Made by a program: the position numbers and the translations under genes
Shown here: piece by piece, positions 45,201 through 55,186 of the stretch
Layout: the number at the start of each line of letters is the position of its first letter
Numbering within the stretch: position 1 is the stretch's first letter
The notes under the pieces: model-generated
Seen by the model: only the letters and a program-made list of their open reading frames with translations
Database searches by the model: none
What the model was told of the DNA's origin: nothing
DNA from: Microdochium bolleyi
Taxonomy: Eukaryota; Ascomycota; Sordariomycetes; Xylariales; Microdochiaceae
Assembly: GCA_001566295.1 (NCBI GenBank)
Contig: KQ964261.1
Span: forward strand, 496,001 to 560,000
Reading direction: 5' to 3'
DNA length: 64,000 nucleotides

Positions 45201-45922
45201 CGCGAGTGGTGCTAGGTGGGGTGGTTGTGCATTGGGGGCAGGCACAGGCAGAGTCGAGGGCACGCAGGGAAGAGACGGCACGAGGACAAGAGCGACGGGC
45301 CGGTGTGAAGAATGAAGAATGAAGCGAAGCATGAGAAAAAGCAGGAGAGGGGGCGTGCCGCCGACAGGCTGATCCGATCGATCGGCTCCGGGGGCAGATC
45401 AGAGGGGCTCGCGCAGCTGAAGCTCCGGGGTGCGTGGTGATCGCCGATGGCCAGGCCGGGGGGTGCCTCGTGCCTTGCTGCCCTGCGCCGCGCCTGCCCT
45501 CTGGTCCAGTCCCACGCACAGATCGACAAACCGCCTGCCTGCTCCGTCCTGCGTGCTCGGCCTGCTCCGTACACGTCCACCTCCCTGGGCAGTCCTCCAG
45601 CAACGAGCTCGGTCGATCCTGTCTTGATACTCGCGCCGCCTCAGCCCTTTGGGCGCGTCATGTGCACCACCCGTCATTCCCGTCGTCATGGCCGTGCCTC
45701 CGAGTCCCCCCGTCCAGATACCCATGGAATCTGCTGGGCCGCCTGTCCCATGCTCTACCCTGGCTGCACAAATGCCGCGCAGGGCGGACGCTGTCCTTGG
45801 CCCGGCTCGGCCGCCGTTCTTTGGGGCCAATCAGCACCAGTCACAGCCTCCAGCTCTGCAGTCGGGAATACAATACAATTATGACGTGCCAAAGGTACCT
45901 TAAGGCACGCTTACGCTGCCAC
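45201..45922. other. Intergenic: kinase promoter
   Basis: Upstream region of the histidine kinase and 3' side of the next gene; open frames on both strands here are shadows without support. Confidence 0.5.
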
Positions 45923-48900
45923 TTAACACTCCTGCACACTGCCAGCCAGCGCTTTCGGCGTCCGGCCCAGGTCTAACAGCTTCCGCGTCGGACGGCTCTC
46001 TGCCCGGCCCGCGCGGTCCCTGACCAGGTCCAGCATGACCCGCTTGAAATTCCCCGGCAGCTCCTCCCATGCGAATCCCGGGTTGAGGCTCCCGGCAAAC
46101 ACCTGCATCGTCGACACGGGAATGGCCAGCATGCTGCACACCTGCGCTGCACTGAGCGGCTTCTGCATCGCCGCCAGGAATGTCGGCACCATCGACGACT
46201 CCAGCTCCGCAAACTCCTCCTCGACTGTCTGCGCCCTCTTCTCGACGACGCTGCTGCCCGCCCCATCCGATGGCCCGTCCTCCGCGCCCACGCCTAGGTT
46301 CACGCTTAGACTCGACCCCGCCGCGGCAGCTTCAGCCTTCTTGCCCGTCAACATCTCGAACACAAAAGCCTCCGCTGGTGGTGCTGTCTCGTCCCCGAAC
46401 TGGCCCTTCTTCCCGACATGCCACGCCACCCGCTTGCCCTCCGCATCGCAAACCACCCGCTTGTACACGTCCTTGCCTGGCTCTGCAGCCTCAGCAGCGC
46501 CGCTGCCCAGCAGATCGCGGTACGCCTGCATGTTCTGCGCCGGCATCTCGTCCACGTCTAGCTGCCACACGGCGGCAACCTCGGCGTGCTTGTCCAGCAG
46601 CTCCCTGCTCGCGTGTCGCGCCGCTGCCCAGTCCCTGGCTTTGCAGGCGGCTGCGATCCTCGCCTTGAGATCCGCAAAGACGGCAGACCGCTTGGTGTAC
46701 ACGCCCGCCATGACCATGTCGCCGTTCTTTCGCCGCGGCTTACCATCAGCCAGCTGCTGCAGATACTCAATCATGCGACCGTAGCTCCCACTCTGGAGTG
46801 TGACGCTCAAGGGAACATGCGCCAGCAGACGGCCAGCCACGGCTGCAACATCCTGATTCCCAGCCTGGTCACCTGCCGTAAGCAGCCGCATCAGGACAGT
46901 CAGGATCGTGCGCGAGTGATCGAGCTGAATGTTGCGTAGCCGGCAGCGCTCAGCGAGCTCTTCCATGCGGCCCTGCTTCAGAGCCGACACGTCTTCGTTC
47001 TTGTGGACGACCCGGACCACCGCCTTGTCGAGCAGCTTCTCGAGGTTCTCATGGAACTGCGCCAGCGGCCAGCCAGTGTACGGGTACAGCACCGTGACCG
47101 TCTCGTACCACACCCACTCAGGATCAGTACTGGGCAGGTCGAACTGCGGGTGGAGTCCGAACAGCTGCCACACCATGCTCATTGGCTTCAGCCCGGAGCC
47201 CGCGATGGTCAGGAGGTTGCCAAACAAGCCTCGCATCAGCCTGGTGACTGTATCCTCGGCCTTGTCCACTGTCGACGGCGTCGTGGTCCGCATCGCCGCC
47301 AGCTTCGCCATGGATGCCATGAGGAGAGCACTCATCAGGGTACTTATCTCGGGGCTGGCCGACCCAAAGTTGTAATCTCGCGATATCATGGCCTCTCCTA
47401 GGGTCTCGCGGGTGAGGATGCGCACGGCGGCAATGTGGGCCTCATTGCACTTGTCCAGCCACCGCGTGGTGTAGGGGCTGTCGAGGTTGACGAACTCGTC
47501 CCAGCACGCCCAAGCTAGCATGGATCCCTCCGATGTGTGCTCCTGGTTGAGGTTGGACAAGGCCATGGTCGGGCGCGTGGAAGTGACACCCGCGGAAACA
47601 CGTTGCAAGGGTCCGCTGTGCTGCAGCTGAGACTGCTCAAGCAGGATGCCGGCATCGAAGCCATCGAGATGCAGCACGCGAGGGTCCAGGCTACATGCCT
47701 CGTGGGCGTCGACGCACGGCGTCTCCCTCAGCCTGCCCAGTATCTGGCGATACCGTTCCGGCTCGATGTTGACCAGCATGACTCCCATGTCGGAGGCGTG
47801 CGTCTCCAGATACTCTGACAGGGTCTCGAACGTCATCGATGCAGTTGCCTGCACGTTGCCCTGGATTTGGGACTGGCGCAGCAGCCGCTTCAGGTCGTGT
47901 GTCCTCTTGGACGTTGTCTGTGCCGATACCATGGCCGCAAAGCTCGAGATCACCGGCGCCAGCACCACCTGCCTGTCCTTGTTCTCCTTCTTGAGGCGGC
48001 CCAACATGGCGCCCTTCTTCTGGTTCGATGCCGGGTCGTCCCTGTTGTATTCGTCCTTGACGAACTTGATGTACTCAGCTCTCAGTGACGCCAGATCATC
48101 GCCGATCTTGGTGGACAGCGTCGCGACCAGAGAAGAGCCAAGCTGCTGCAGATCCTTCTGGCTCAGGAGTAGCTGGAGCTGCTGCACCGCGGCGGCAATG
48201 TCGTCCCCGAGCTCCCGGATCCCGTCCAGCGAGGCGCCGGCAAACAGTTTCTCGAGGTCCTCGTGGTGGACTGTCTGGCCGGTGCCCGGCAAGAGGATAG
48301 GCAGCTTGTCATTCATGTTGACGATCCTGGACGCCCGCGCATCGACAAGCGACTCCCTGCCAATCAGGGGCTCTACGATCGAGGTTACGTCGTCGCCAAA
48401 CGCGAGCTCGGATGTGTTGAGATGCTCCCTGCGGCCCAGGCCGCGGTAGAAGTAGTACCTGCCCGCGAGGCAGACGAGGACGAGGGACTGGGGTCCAGCG
48501 AGCGCAGTGACGGCATTGATGTTGGTGGCGTTGAGGATCTCGATGACCGCGTCCGAGTTCTTGGGGGCTTCTTTGGACTTGGCCTGCACGATGAAGAGCG
48601 CGTTGAGGCGGTACGGCCCAGCCAGGGTGCGGGCATTGTCGGTCATCCGCTCGTCGACGATCACGACAACGTCCTCGAGCTTGGCGTAGTGCTCTCGCAG
48701 GGCAGCGTCGTCTGCGAACGGGACACTGGAAGGGACTGTCCCCGTGGCGAGGAGGACAGGGCCCTCGAGTTGCGTGCCGAAAATGCAGGGCAGGATGACT
48801 TTCGACTTGGACGGGGGAGCACACTGGTCCCCCTCGGCAGGCTCAAAGGCGAGACCGGTGCCGAAGCGGATTACCCGTGTCGAGTCTGAGAGGAGGATGT

Positions 48901-49939
48901 GGGCTGGGATCTTGGTCGCCGTGGTCGCGATGACGGCGCGATCCAGACCCTTGACCTCCGTGTTTGCATCCCCAGGTACCTCCGCTAACGCCTCCTCATC
49001 AGCCTTCACCGGGGTCGTGTCGGCCTCACCCACGACGGCTGCTGCTGCTGCATCCACCCCGGCAGGCCCTGCCCGCGGCGAAGCCTCGAACGTCGCGCGC
49101 TGGAGCGCCTCGGCGAAGCACGGGCTCTGTAGGGTCGAGCCCGAGCACATCTTCTCCGTGTCGGTCGTGGCCTTCTCAAGGATCGAGCACAGCAGCGTGT
49201 CCCCGCGCCGCCGCACGACGAGCGGGCAGCACAGCGTCGCGTCCCCGATGGTCGCGGCGTCGAGCGGCACGGGCACAAGGTACAGCATCCTGGCGCCGTG
49301 GTCGGCGACGAGCAGCGCCGGGTGTGTGCCGAGGAACGCCGTGATGCGCGTGTACTGGAACCCGGAGATGAAGACTGCCAGGTCCCGCTCCGATGCCGAT
49401 GCCGATGCCGGTGCCGGTGCCGCGTCGAGCTTGATGTGTTGCAGCAGGATGTTGCCCTGGGTGATGTCACCGCTGTGCGTCCAGCCGGGGAACGTGCGCT
49501 TCGCGGCCCCGTGGTAGCAGCTCGTTTTGCCGGCGCTGTCGGCGAGGCACAGGTCGTAGTACGTCGGCCTGCGCTCGGAGATGGCGAGGATGGCCATCTC
49601 GCCTGGCACGACGGGCACGGAGAACGTGGACCCGGGCGCCTGCATGATCTGGTACTCGGCCAGGGCCGAGAGGTGCGTCGCGAAGCCGGCCATCCGGGTC
49701 GCCAGGATGTCGCCCATCTCGCCGAGGTCGACGACGTTGTAGAAGTAGTCGTCCGGGTAGCCCGAGATGTCAATCTCGGCCATGCGGCTCTCGGTGGTCC
49801 CCTCGGCCGTCTTGCACAGCAGGATCTTCTCCGGGCTGAAGGGGTGCGCCGTGCCCGCGGGGCAGGTCCGGAGGAGGGCCCGGATCTGCGCCTTGGTGGT
49901 GGCCAGCGGGTTGAAGATGACCTTGCGGACGGTCTCCAT
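45923..49939 (-). CDS. Large intronless protein of unknown function
   Basis: Uninterrupted frame of 1,338 residues from the first ATG (49939); the frame stays open upstream to 50116 without an ATG. I do not recognise the family. The N-terminal 450 residues alternate short strands and loops (YFYNVVDLGEMGDIL, MAILAISERRPTYYDLC, LAVFISGFQYTRITAFLGTHPALLVADHG) and read like a beta-propeller-type fold. The middle and C-terminal two thirds are mostly helical (KDLQQLGSSLVATLSTKI; WVWYETVTVLYPYTGWPLAQ; RLRNIQLDHSRTILTVLMRLL). This propeller-then-helical-solenoid layout is seen in nucleoporins and trafficking coat proteins, but I see no motif that would assign it to either. No signal peptide or membrane segment is evident. 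Strong codon bias and length make it certainly coding. Confidence 0.8.
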   Translation of the reverse strand: METVRKVIFNPLATTKAQIRALLRTCPAGTAHPFSPEKILLCKTAEGTTESRMAEIDISGYPDDYFYNVVDLGEMGDILATRMAGFATHLSALAEYQIMQAPGSTFSVPVVPGEMAILAISERRPTYYDLCLADSAGKTSCYHGAAKRTFPGWTHSGDITQGNILLQHIKLDAAPAPASASASERDLAVFISGFQYTRITAFLGTHPALLVADHGARMLYLVPVPLDAATIGDATLCCPLVVRRRGDTLLCSILEKATTDTEKMCSGSTLQSPCFAEALQRATFEASPRAGPAGVDAAAAAVVGEADTTPVKADEEALAEVPGDANTEVKGLDRAVIATTATKIPAHILLSDSTRVIRFGTGLAFEPAEGDQCAPPSKSKVILPCIFGTQLEGPVLLATGTVPSSVPFADDAALREHYAKLEDVVVIVDERMTDNARTLAGPYRLNALFIVQAKSKEAPKNSDAVIEILNATNINAVTALAGPQSLVLVCLAGRYYFYRGLGRREHLNTSELAFGDDVTSIVEPLIGRESLVDARASRIVNMNDKLPILLPGTGQTVHHEDLEKLFAGASLDGIRELGDDIAAAVQQLQLLLSQKDLQQLGSSLVATLSTKIGDDLASLRAEYIKFVKDEYNRDDPASNQKKGAMLGRLKKENKDRQVVLAPVISSFAAMVSAQTTSKRTHDLKRLLRQSQIQGNVQATASMTFETLSEYLETHASDMGVMLVNIEPERYRQILGRLRETPCVDAHEACSLDPRVLHLDGFDAGILLEQSQLQHSGPLQRVSAGVTSTRPTMALSNLNQEHTSEGSMLAWACWDEFVNLDSPYTTRWLDKCNEAHIAAVRILTRETLGEAMISRDYNFGSASPEISTLMSALLMASMAKLAAMRTTTPSTVDKAEDTVTRLMRGLFGNLLTIAGSGLKPMSMVWQLFGLHPQFDLPSTDPEWVWYETVTVLYPYTGWPLAQFHENLEKLLDKAVVRVVHKNEDVSALKQGRMEELAERCRLRNIQLDHSRTILTVLMRLLTAGDQAGNQDVAAVAGRLLAHVPLSVTLQSGSYGRMIEYLQQLADGKPRRKNGDMVMAGVYTKRSAVFADLKARIAAACKARDWAAARHASRELLDKHAEVAAVWQLDVDEMPAQNMQAYRDLLGSGAAEAAEPGKDVYKRVVCDAEGKRVAWHVGKKGQFGDETAPPAEAFVFEMLTGKKAEAAAAGSSLSVNLGVGAEDGPSDGAGSSVVEKRAQTVEEEFAELESSMVPTFLAAMQKPLSAAQVCSMLAIPVSTMQVFAGSLNPGFAWEELPGNFKRVMLDLVRDRAGRAESRPTRKLLDLGRTPKALAGSVQEC

Positions 49940-51429
49940 GGCTGCGGCTGCTACGACTGCTGCGGGTGCTGCGGATGAAGCTGCCTCTGCTGCTGTTTCT
50001 GCTGCTTCTTGCTTCTGATATTCGTGCTGCTGTCGCCGTTGCAGTCGCTGTCGCTGTCGCTTGTCGTTGTCGTTCGTGCAAGTGAATGCCTTTCCAGACA
50101 CACGAGTGATTTCCACGAAGAAGTGATGAGGGCAGGTAGGCGAAGTGACTGCTGACTACCGAGACACTGCAGGGCAAGATCACATATTGGTCTTGGGAAT
50201 GGGGCCAGCTCAGCCCTATTTAACATGGCCCACGATGGAAATCAGGAGTAAGTTGAGATTAGAACGCCTGTCAGGTGCGTGTTGGTGCCTCAGCCGCACC
50301 CATCGCGGCCAGCCGTCCGCGGTGTGAGTCAATCGGCGCTACTGGCCGGGGCTTGGACCCCTGAAATGCCAGCAAGACTCCCTGGGCGCCCCCTCACAAG
50401 AGTTGAGCTGGGGTGCAAGAGGCAGCCAGCCAACCAGCCACGGGCAAGACTCACAGATTGTGGCGATGACACAGAGGCTCTTGGACAATGAAGTTTAATG
50501 GGCTGGAGGAGATGGGAGGTACCAAAATTGGCGACGTGGTGACGTGGTGACGGCAGTCATCGCACGCTGACTGGTCTCCGCTGGCTCTGCCTATTTTCCG
50601 AGCTTGAACGACGGCAGTTACGTCACGTGTCACTGAGCCGAGACGGGAGAGGCGGAGTGACTGTCGACCGCTGTCGACCGCTGTGGTGCCGGTGCCGCCG
50701 ACCACCAAGTATGCTCCCGGCCCCGGCCCCGAGGCTGGTGGTGGTTGTGGTCACGGACTCCTCGAGGGTCGCCATCTCACACTTCACCACCGGCGGGTTT
50801 GCAGCAGCAACCCATCTTGAAAGGTAAATCCTAGACCTTCCTCGACTGTTCCCAGGGACATCGGAATAGACTGGGTATATAACAAGCATTTCGGGGCTAC
50901 CGCATGAGTCCTTGGGCTTTTGTGAGGTGCCCAGGTAGCTGGTCGTCGATAGGGAAGCATGATGCATGCTGCTGATTTATTCTTCCCCCTTGACCCTTAT
51001 TGCAAGCAAGTGCTTAGGACAGGCGACGAATCCGACAGTGCGATTGGCTTCCAATGCAAAAGGACTGTGTCGTGCCAGCGTTGGCACTTTGACAGAGTCT
51101 GGAGAAGATGTATACACTCGTGAGGTACCTATCGTGCTGGAAATACACGTAGTAGACTGGAGATGCCGCGACTCTGAGTCCCCGCCCGGAGTCCGGCGGC
51201 AATCCCCCCTCAGAACACTCCGCTTGCGCTGATTGTCGGAGCCCCGCAGCCGAACGGTTTCCCCACGTAATAATGGATGCTGTGGAAAGATAAACCCGTC
51301 TGTTATGTAGACGATGATACGCCCTGGGGTTTCTGGCCTGGCCTGCTGTCTTTTTCCCAGTTCCCAAGTCCGCCTTGACATTGCCGACAGCACTTTGAAG
51401 ACACGAGAAGGAAAGAAAGCCGAATCAGC
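49940..51429. other. Divergent intergenic region, unknown large gene / alcohol dehydrogenase
   Basis: A 1.5-kb divergent promoter region. It holds two short exact tandem duplications (GACGTGGT twice from about 50533; CTGTCGACCG twice at 50661-50680) and a TTACGTCACGTG element at 50618-50629. Confidence 0.5.
50618..50629. promoter_or_regulatory. Overlapping CRE/ATF-like and E-box sites
   Basis: TTACGTCACGTG combines TTACGTCA (the bZIP ATF/CREB or AtfA-type site) with CACGTG (bHLH/bZIP E-box). It lies in a divergent promoter, about 680 bases from one ATG and 800 from the other. Motif match only. Confidence 0.35.
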
Positions 51430-52677
51430 ATGTCCGACCCCATCAAGAGCCAGGCTCTCGTCTCGCGGGGTCCCTTCTCCGAGGGGAAGTGGGCTATCGA
51501 GGACATTGTCCTGCGGGAGATCCGGGACGACGAGGTCGTCGTCGAGATGGTCGCGTCGGGCATCTGCCACACGGACCTACACTGCGGCAACACACCTGCA
51601 GACCAGGGTGTTCCGGGCGTATACTACCCAAGAGTCCTGGGACACGAAGGTGAGCTTTGGATTCAACCCCCGTCGGTCACAGGACGAGCACGTGACGGTG
51701 CCAGTGCCACATTCCGTCGACTAACACAACTTGCTCTGTCTCTAGGCTCCGGCTACATTGTCAAGGCCGGCTCTGCCATCCAGGGCTTCGACAAGGGCGA
51801 CCCGGTGTTGCTCTCCTTCTCGTCCTGCGGCTCGTGCCACGTGTGCAAGGCCGGCAAGCCCTCGCACTGCACCGACTTCTTCAACATCAACTTCATCGGC
51901 GAGCCCATCGGCACCTCCCCCTCAACCCAGGAGGAGATCGGCGGCCGCTTCTTCGGCCAGTCGAGCTTCGCGCGGCACGCCATCGTCAGCGGCAAGTCCG
52001 TCGTCAACGTCAAGACCCTGGGCCTGTCGCGGGACGACCTGAAGCTGCTCGCCCCGCTGGGCTGCGGGCTGCAGACGGGCAGCGGCACGGTCATCAAGGT
52101 CGCGCAGGCCGGGCCCGAGGACGCCGTGGCCATCGTGGGCATGGGCGGCGTCGGGCTGGCGGCGGTCATCGCGGCCCGGAACCAAGGGTGCAAGACGATC
52201 ATCGGCATCGACCGGCTCGGGGCGCGGCTCGAGCTCGCGAAGCAGCTCGGCGCCACGCACGTCTTCAACACGACGGGCATGTCAGCCGACTTCAAGGAGC
52301 TCGTCGACGGGGTCAAGGCTGCTGCCGACGGGCTCGGCACGACCGTGAGCATTGATACCAGCGCGCACCCGCCCCTCGTGCAGGCGCAGGTCGACTTTAG
52401 CCGGTACATGGGCAAGATCATCCAGGTCGGGACCGGCATGCCCGAGGCGTATCTCAAGATCCACATGCAGAGCTTCATGGTCAGTGCCAAGCAGTACTTT
52501 GGCGCCGTGCAGGGCCACAGCATCCCGCAGGACTTTGTGCCGCAGATTGTGCAGTGGTGGAAGGACGGCAGGTTCCCCGTGGAGAAGCTGGTCAAGTTCT
52601 TCGACATGAAGGACTTCGCGGACGCGGTCAAGGTCATGGGCAACGGGGATGTCGTGAAGCCGATATTGGTGTGGTAG
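51430..52677 (+). CDS. Zinc-dependent medium-chain alcohol dehydrogenase
   Basis: NAD(P)-dependent cytosolic alcohol dehydrogenase close to aryl/benzyl-alcohol and class III-like dehydrogenases. Exons 51430-51649 and 51746-52677 (intron 96 bp, GTGAGC...TCTAG) give 383 residues. Catalytic zinc: Cys46 in GICHTDLH, His72-Glu73 in LGHE and the Cys of LAPLGCGLQTG. Structural zinc: Cys101, Cys104, Cys107, Cys115 in SCGSCHVCKAGKPSHC. Rossmann motif GMGGVGLAA, then IIGIDRLGARLELAKQLGATH; the Asp of GID favours NAD over NADP. GxHxxxR-type loop is absent, so it is not the glutathione-dependent formaldehyde dehydrogenase. The physiological substrate (aromatic versus aliphatic alcohols) is not determinable. 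Confidence 0.92.
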   Translation: MSDPIKSQALVSRGPFSEGKWAIEDIVLREIRDDEVVVEMVASGICHTDLHCGNTPADQGVPGVYYPRVLGHEGELWIQPPSVTGRARDGASATFRRLTQLALSLGSGYIVKAGSAIQGFDKGDPVLLSFSSCGSCHVCKAGKPSHCTDFFNINFIGEPIGTSPSTQEEIGGRFFGQSSFARHAIVSGKSVVNVKTLGLSRDDLKLLAPLGCGLQTGSGTVIKVAQAGPEDAVAIVGMGGVGLAAVIAARNQGCKTIIGIDRLGARLELAKQLGATHVFNTTGMSADFKELVDGVKAAADGLGTTVSIDTSAHPPLVQAQVDFSRYMGKIIQVGTGMPEAYLKIHMQSFMVSAKQYFGAVQGHSIPQDFVPQIVQWWKDGRFPVEKLVKFFDMKDFADAVKVMGNGDVVKPILVW

Positions 52678-53290
52678 ATGTGGGAGAGACGAGGGCATGA
52701 TCGGTGTTACTGGTGTTGGGCGTTTGGTGCGGAGTTGGGGTGAAGTGAAAAGAGGATTGATCATAAATGGGAGAAGAGGATACGTCTCCAAACGTGTGCC
52801 GATAATGACTTGCAACAGGACCATTCAGCCGATGCATGACTATTGATATTGACTCAGACCATCTCTGACCAGATATCGGAGGACCATCGCAGCTCATATG
52901 GCCCCATTGAGAACATTGTCCCAGCACCGTGACACAGAGCTGGCATTCGTACTATTTGACGTGTCCGTTGATGAACGAGCATGAGACCAACTTCGCAGCG
53001 ATAATCGGCCTCTGGCTGGTGTGTGTCATCTGGGAGAACATTTCCTCTGGGTGCTGAGATGGAAAATGAATCGTATAAAAGCGAGAGGATCACCTGCTTC
53101 TCATCAATTTCTCATTGCATTCTCCTCAAGAAAACTCGAAAGCAACGACAACACCAGCAATACTTAGCCTGGCGACAAACAGACTCCCGAAAACTCAACC
53201 TATCAGCAATATTCTCTTCTCAATACTCAGCAAACTGCTACTCTCCGCGCCCTTCGACAACGCTTCTGACTTGGCATCAAGCAATCCGCC
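52678..53290. other. Intergenic with TATA box and pyrimidine-rich leader
   Basis: The first 350 bases are the 3' side of the dehydrogenase. The last 220 hold a TATA box and a C/A/T-rich, almost G-free leader feeding the small gene at 53291. Confidence 0.6.
53074..53081 (+). promoter_or_regulatory. TATA box TATAAAAG
   Basis: Canonical TATAAAAG, 217 bases upstream of the ATG at 53291 and followed after about 20 bases by pyrimidine-rich sequence (CTGCTTCTCATC), the usual fungal start-site context. Confidence 0.55.
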
Positions 53291-53520
53291 ATGTTTCAAG
53301 GGTGGTTTTGGACATTTTCCTACCGCCACGGCCCTCGGTCGAATAAGTGGCATTATTGCAACAACGGTGTTGCTGCGGCCATGTGGTAAGATGGCCGTCG
53401 CTACGATTAGACCTGTTGTGCTTCGCGATGACACTTAAATTCTGCCGGGAATGGCTCCGCCAGTGCTGATCCGAAATAGTCAATCTATACAGGGTAGCTA
53501 GGCTAGCCTTCAAAGACTAG
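53291..53520 (+). CDS. Candidate spliced 40-residue microprotein
   Basis: Too short for standard gene calling. Exons 53291-53385 and 53493-53520 give 41 codons including TAG. The 107-bp intron has donor GTAAGA, a branch-like GTGCTGATCC about 25 bases before the end and acceptor TATACAG, and splits a Trp codon. The ATG context is CCGCCATGT. Upstream sit a TATAAAAG box and a long, almost G-free leader. The product begins MFQGWFWTFSYRHGP, is rich in aromatic residues (five Trp, with FWTFSYRH and KWHYCNNG) and ends in a short basic/hydrophobic WVARLAFKD. No signal peptide is clear; the single Cys sits in the middle. I do not recognise it. The unspliced frame would stop after 32 residues. Confidence 0.45.
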
Positions 53521-55186
53521 ACATTATTGAAAATTTTCGTAGCTGACTTTTAGCCAACATTGAGAATGCGGATTTGGTAGCTAGGGATTGTTCCTGGTAG
53601 TTATGTCGACATTTTGTTCTCGGACTGTGCATGCTTACTTCATAAACGCTTAGCCTTGGCTGTCCCAACTTGTACAGCTCCAGTGTCGGCCGCGGTGCTT
53701 TGTGCACAGCCTTGTCTGCTCACTAAGGGGTTTCTGTTGCCCCGAAGGACGCGATTTTTGTGTCCATTGCTCCTCACTCCACATTGCGTACGCTGCTCGG
53801 AAGCTCGTGTGCTGTGGCAACTCGTTGGGCACGGTCATGTGGCATAAGTGCGACTATAATAAGGCCTTGACGCCGGCAGTAGGCTCAGTGCAATTCCCCA
53901 GCATCTCCCGACACGCTATTCTCCTCCACCACCTCCGTCGCCGCCGCCATCGCCGCCGTCCCCACCACACCAGAAGCAGCAAAACACGAGCCGCCATGAC
54001 TTCCTTCGCTGACGTTCTCGCAACGGCGGACGCCGCTTCCTGCGGCGGATCGGCTCCCATGCCTTTTCGTCCTTTGATCTCTGAAGGTGATGATGTCAGC
54101 GCAAGTACGCGCGATTTGCAAGTGCGAGTCTTACGTAAAGACCGAAGCAGGCCATGCTTTGGCTTCTGGTCAGAAGAGGTCGGTCGACCTTGTTGCTGAC
54201 GGACTGGCTTTCTCGCGAGAGACGCGAGTGTTGCTGCTCGTCTATTGCGGTCGTGGAAGACTATCAAAATGCCAAGCAGTGGCCAGTGATGGCACGCGGT
54301 CGTGTCCGCGCCTCAGATGTGGTGAGACCAGTGTTTCGCAGGCTCGAGGAGAAGAGTCCGATGGACTTTGATCATCGTCCGAGGCTGCTTGCTGCCTGGT
54401 GTGCCTTGATTGAGGTGTGCCACCCTCCCTTTGCTGAGGCTGAGGGCTTGGCCAACATTGTTTGTGTAGGTGCCACATGGCCTCACGGCTGGGTCGGCAG
54501 CCAAGGGGTCGCCAAGCTCAGCTGTCGAGCCAGACGGCAGTTGTTCGCTGACAAGAAAACGCTGGTCCACCTGTGATCACTGCATATGAAGTTGACGTAG
54601 GCACGCAGACTCTCTGACCTCCCATAACGAGGCCATCCAACCGAGCTGTGTAATGACTTACACGACGCTGCAGATAGTGCGTGACCAATAAATACCCTTA
54701 GGTTCCTGGGCACCACCACTCTGGACAATGGGTAGCAGTACGACGTCCGGCATGAGCTTATTTGGTGGGCCGCGTGCCTACTCCTCCAAGGTTGCTGCTC
54801 GCATCGGGGAAAGGTCCGAGACGGAGACAAGCGCGCCTCCTGACCTCGCAAAGTTAGCTATGCTTAATGCCGCATGCATCTGCGCCCGGGAACCTGGATG
54901 GAGTGCTGAGGTAATTTGAGTCAAGCAATTTGCACACGGGCGCATGTGGAGCCTCCAGAACCCCTGGATCGTGAGCCCCTGAACGGGCGGGAAGGCCGCC
55001 GCTAGTCTGGTCCCGGGCTCGCAGCCCACGATCCCTTCGTGCCAGGGCGTCGGTGTTACGCGGCCCAGCTTTCTTTCCCCTGACTCTCTGTTTTCTGGAA
55101 TCCTTCGACGACGACCGCCGTGCCCACGCCGCCACGACAGGCCTCGCACACCTCCTTCCGCGGAACCACGAGACTCTGCTGTACAG
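53521..55186. other. Intergenic with a possible unresolved gene
   Basis: 1.7 kb between the microprotein and the antiporter. It contains the candidate locus at 53996-54576; otherwise the region is AT-richer and without recognisable features. Confidence 0.5.
53996..54576 (+). other. Possible short gene or gene remnant, exon structure unresolved
   Basis: A good start context (GAGCCGCCATGACT), TATAATAAG at about 53854 and a CT/CG-rich leader precede an ATG at 53996. The first frame (67 residues, MTSFADVLATADAASCGG) reaches a stop at 54199. Two other frames that look protein-like continue the region: one around 54151-54371 (HALASGQKRSVDLVADGLAF) and one around 54250-54576 (RPVFRRLEEKSPMDFDHRP, WCALIEVC). 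Splicing at 54087/54150 (GTGATG...GCAG) would link the first to the second in frame, but I could not find a convincing model for the whole. It may be a small gene, a degraded gene or noise. Confidence 0.25.
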
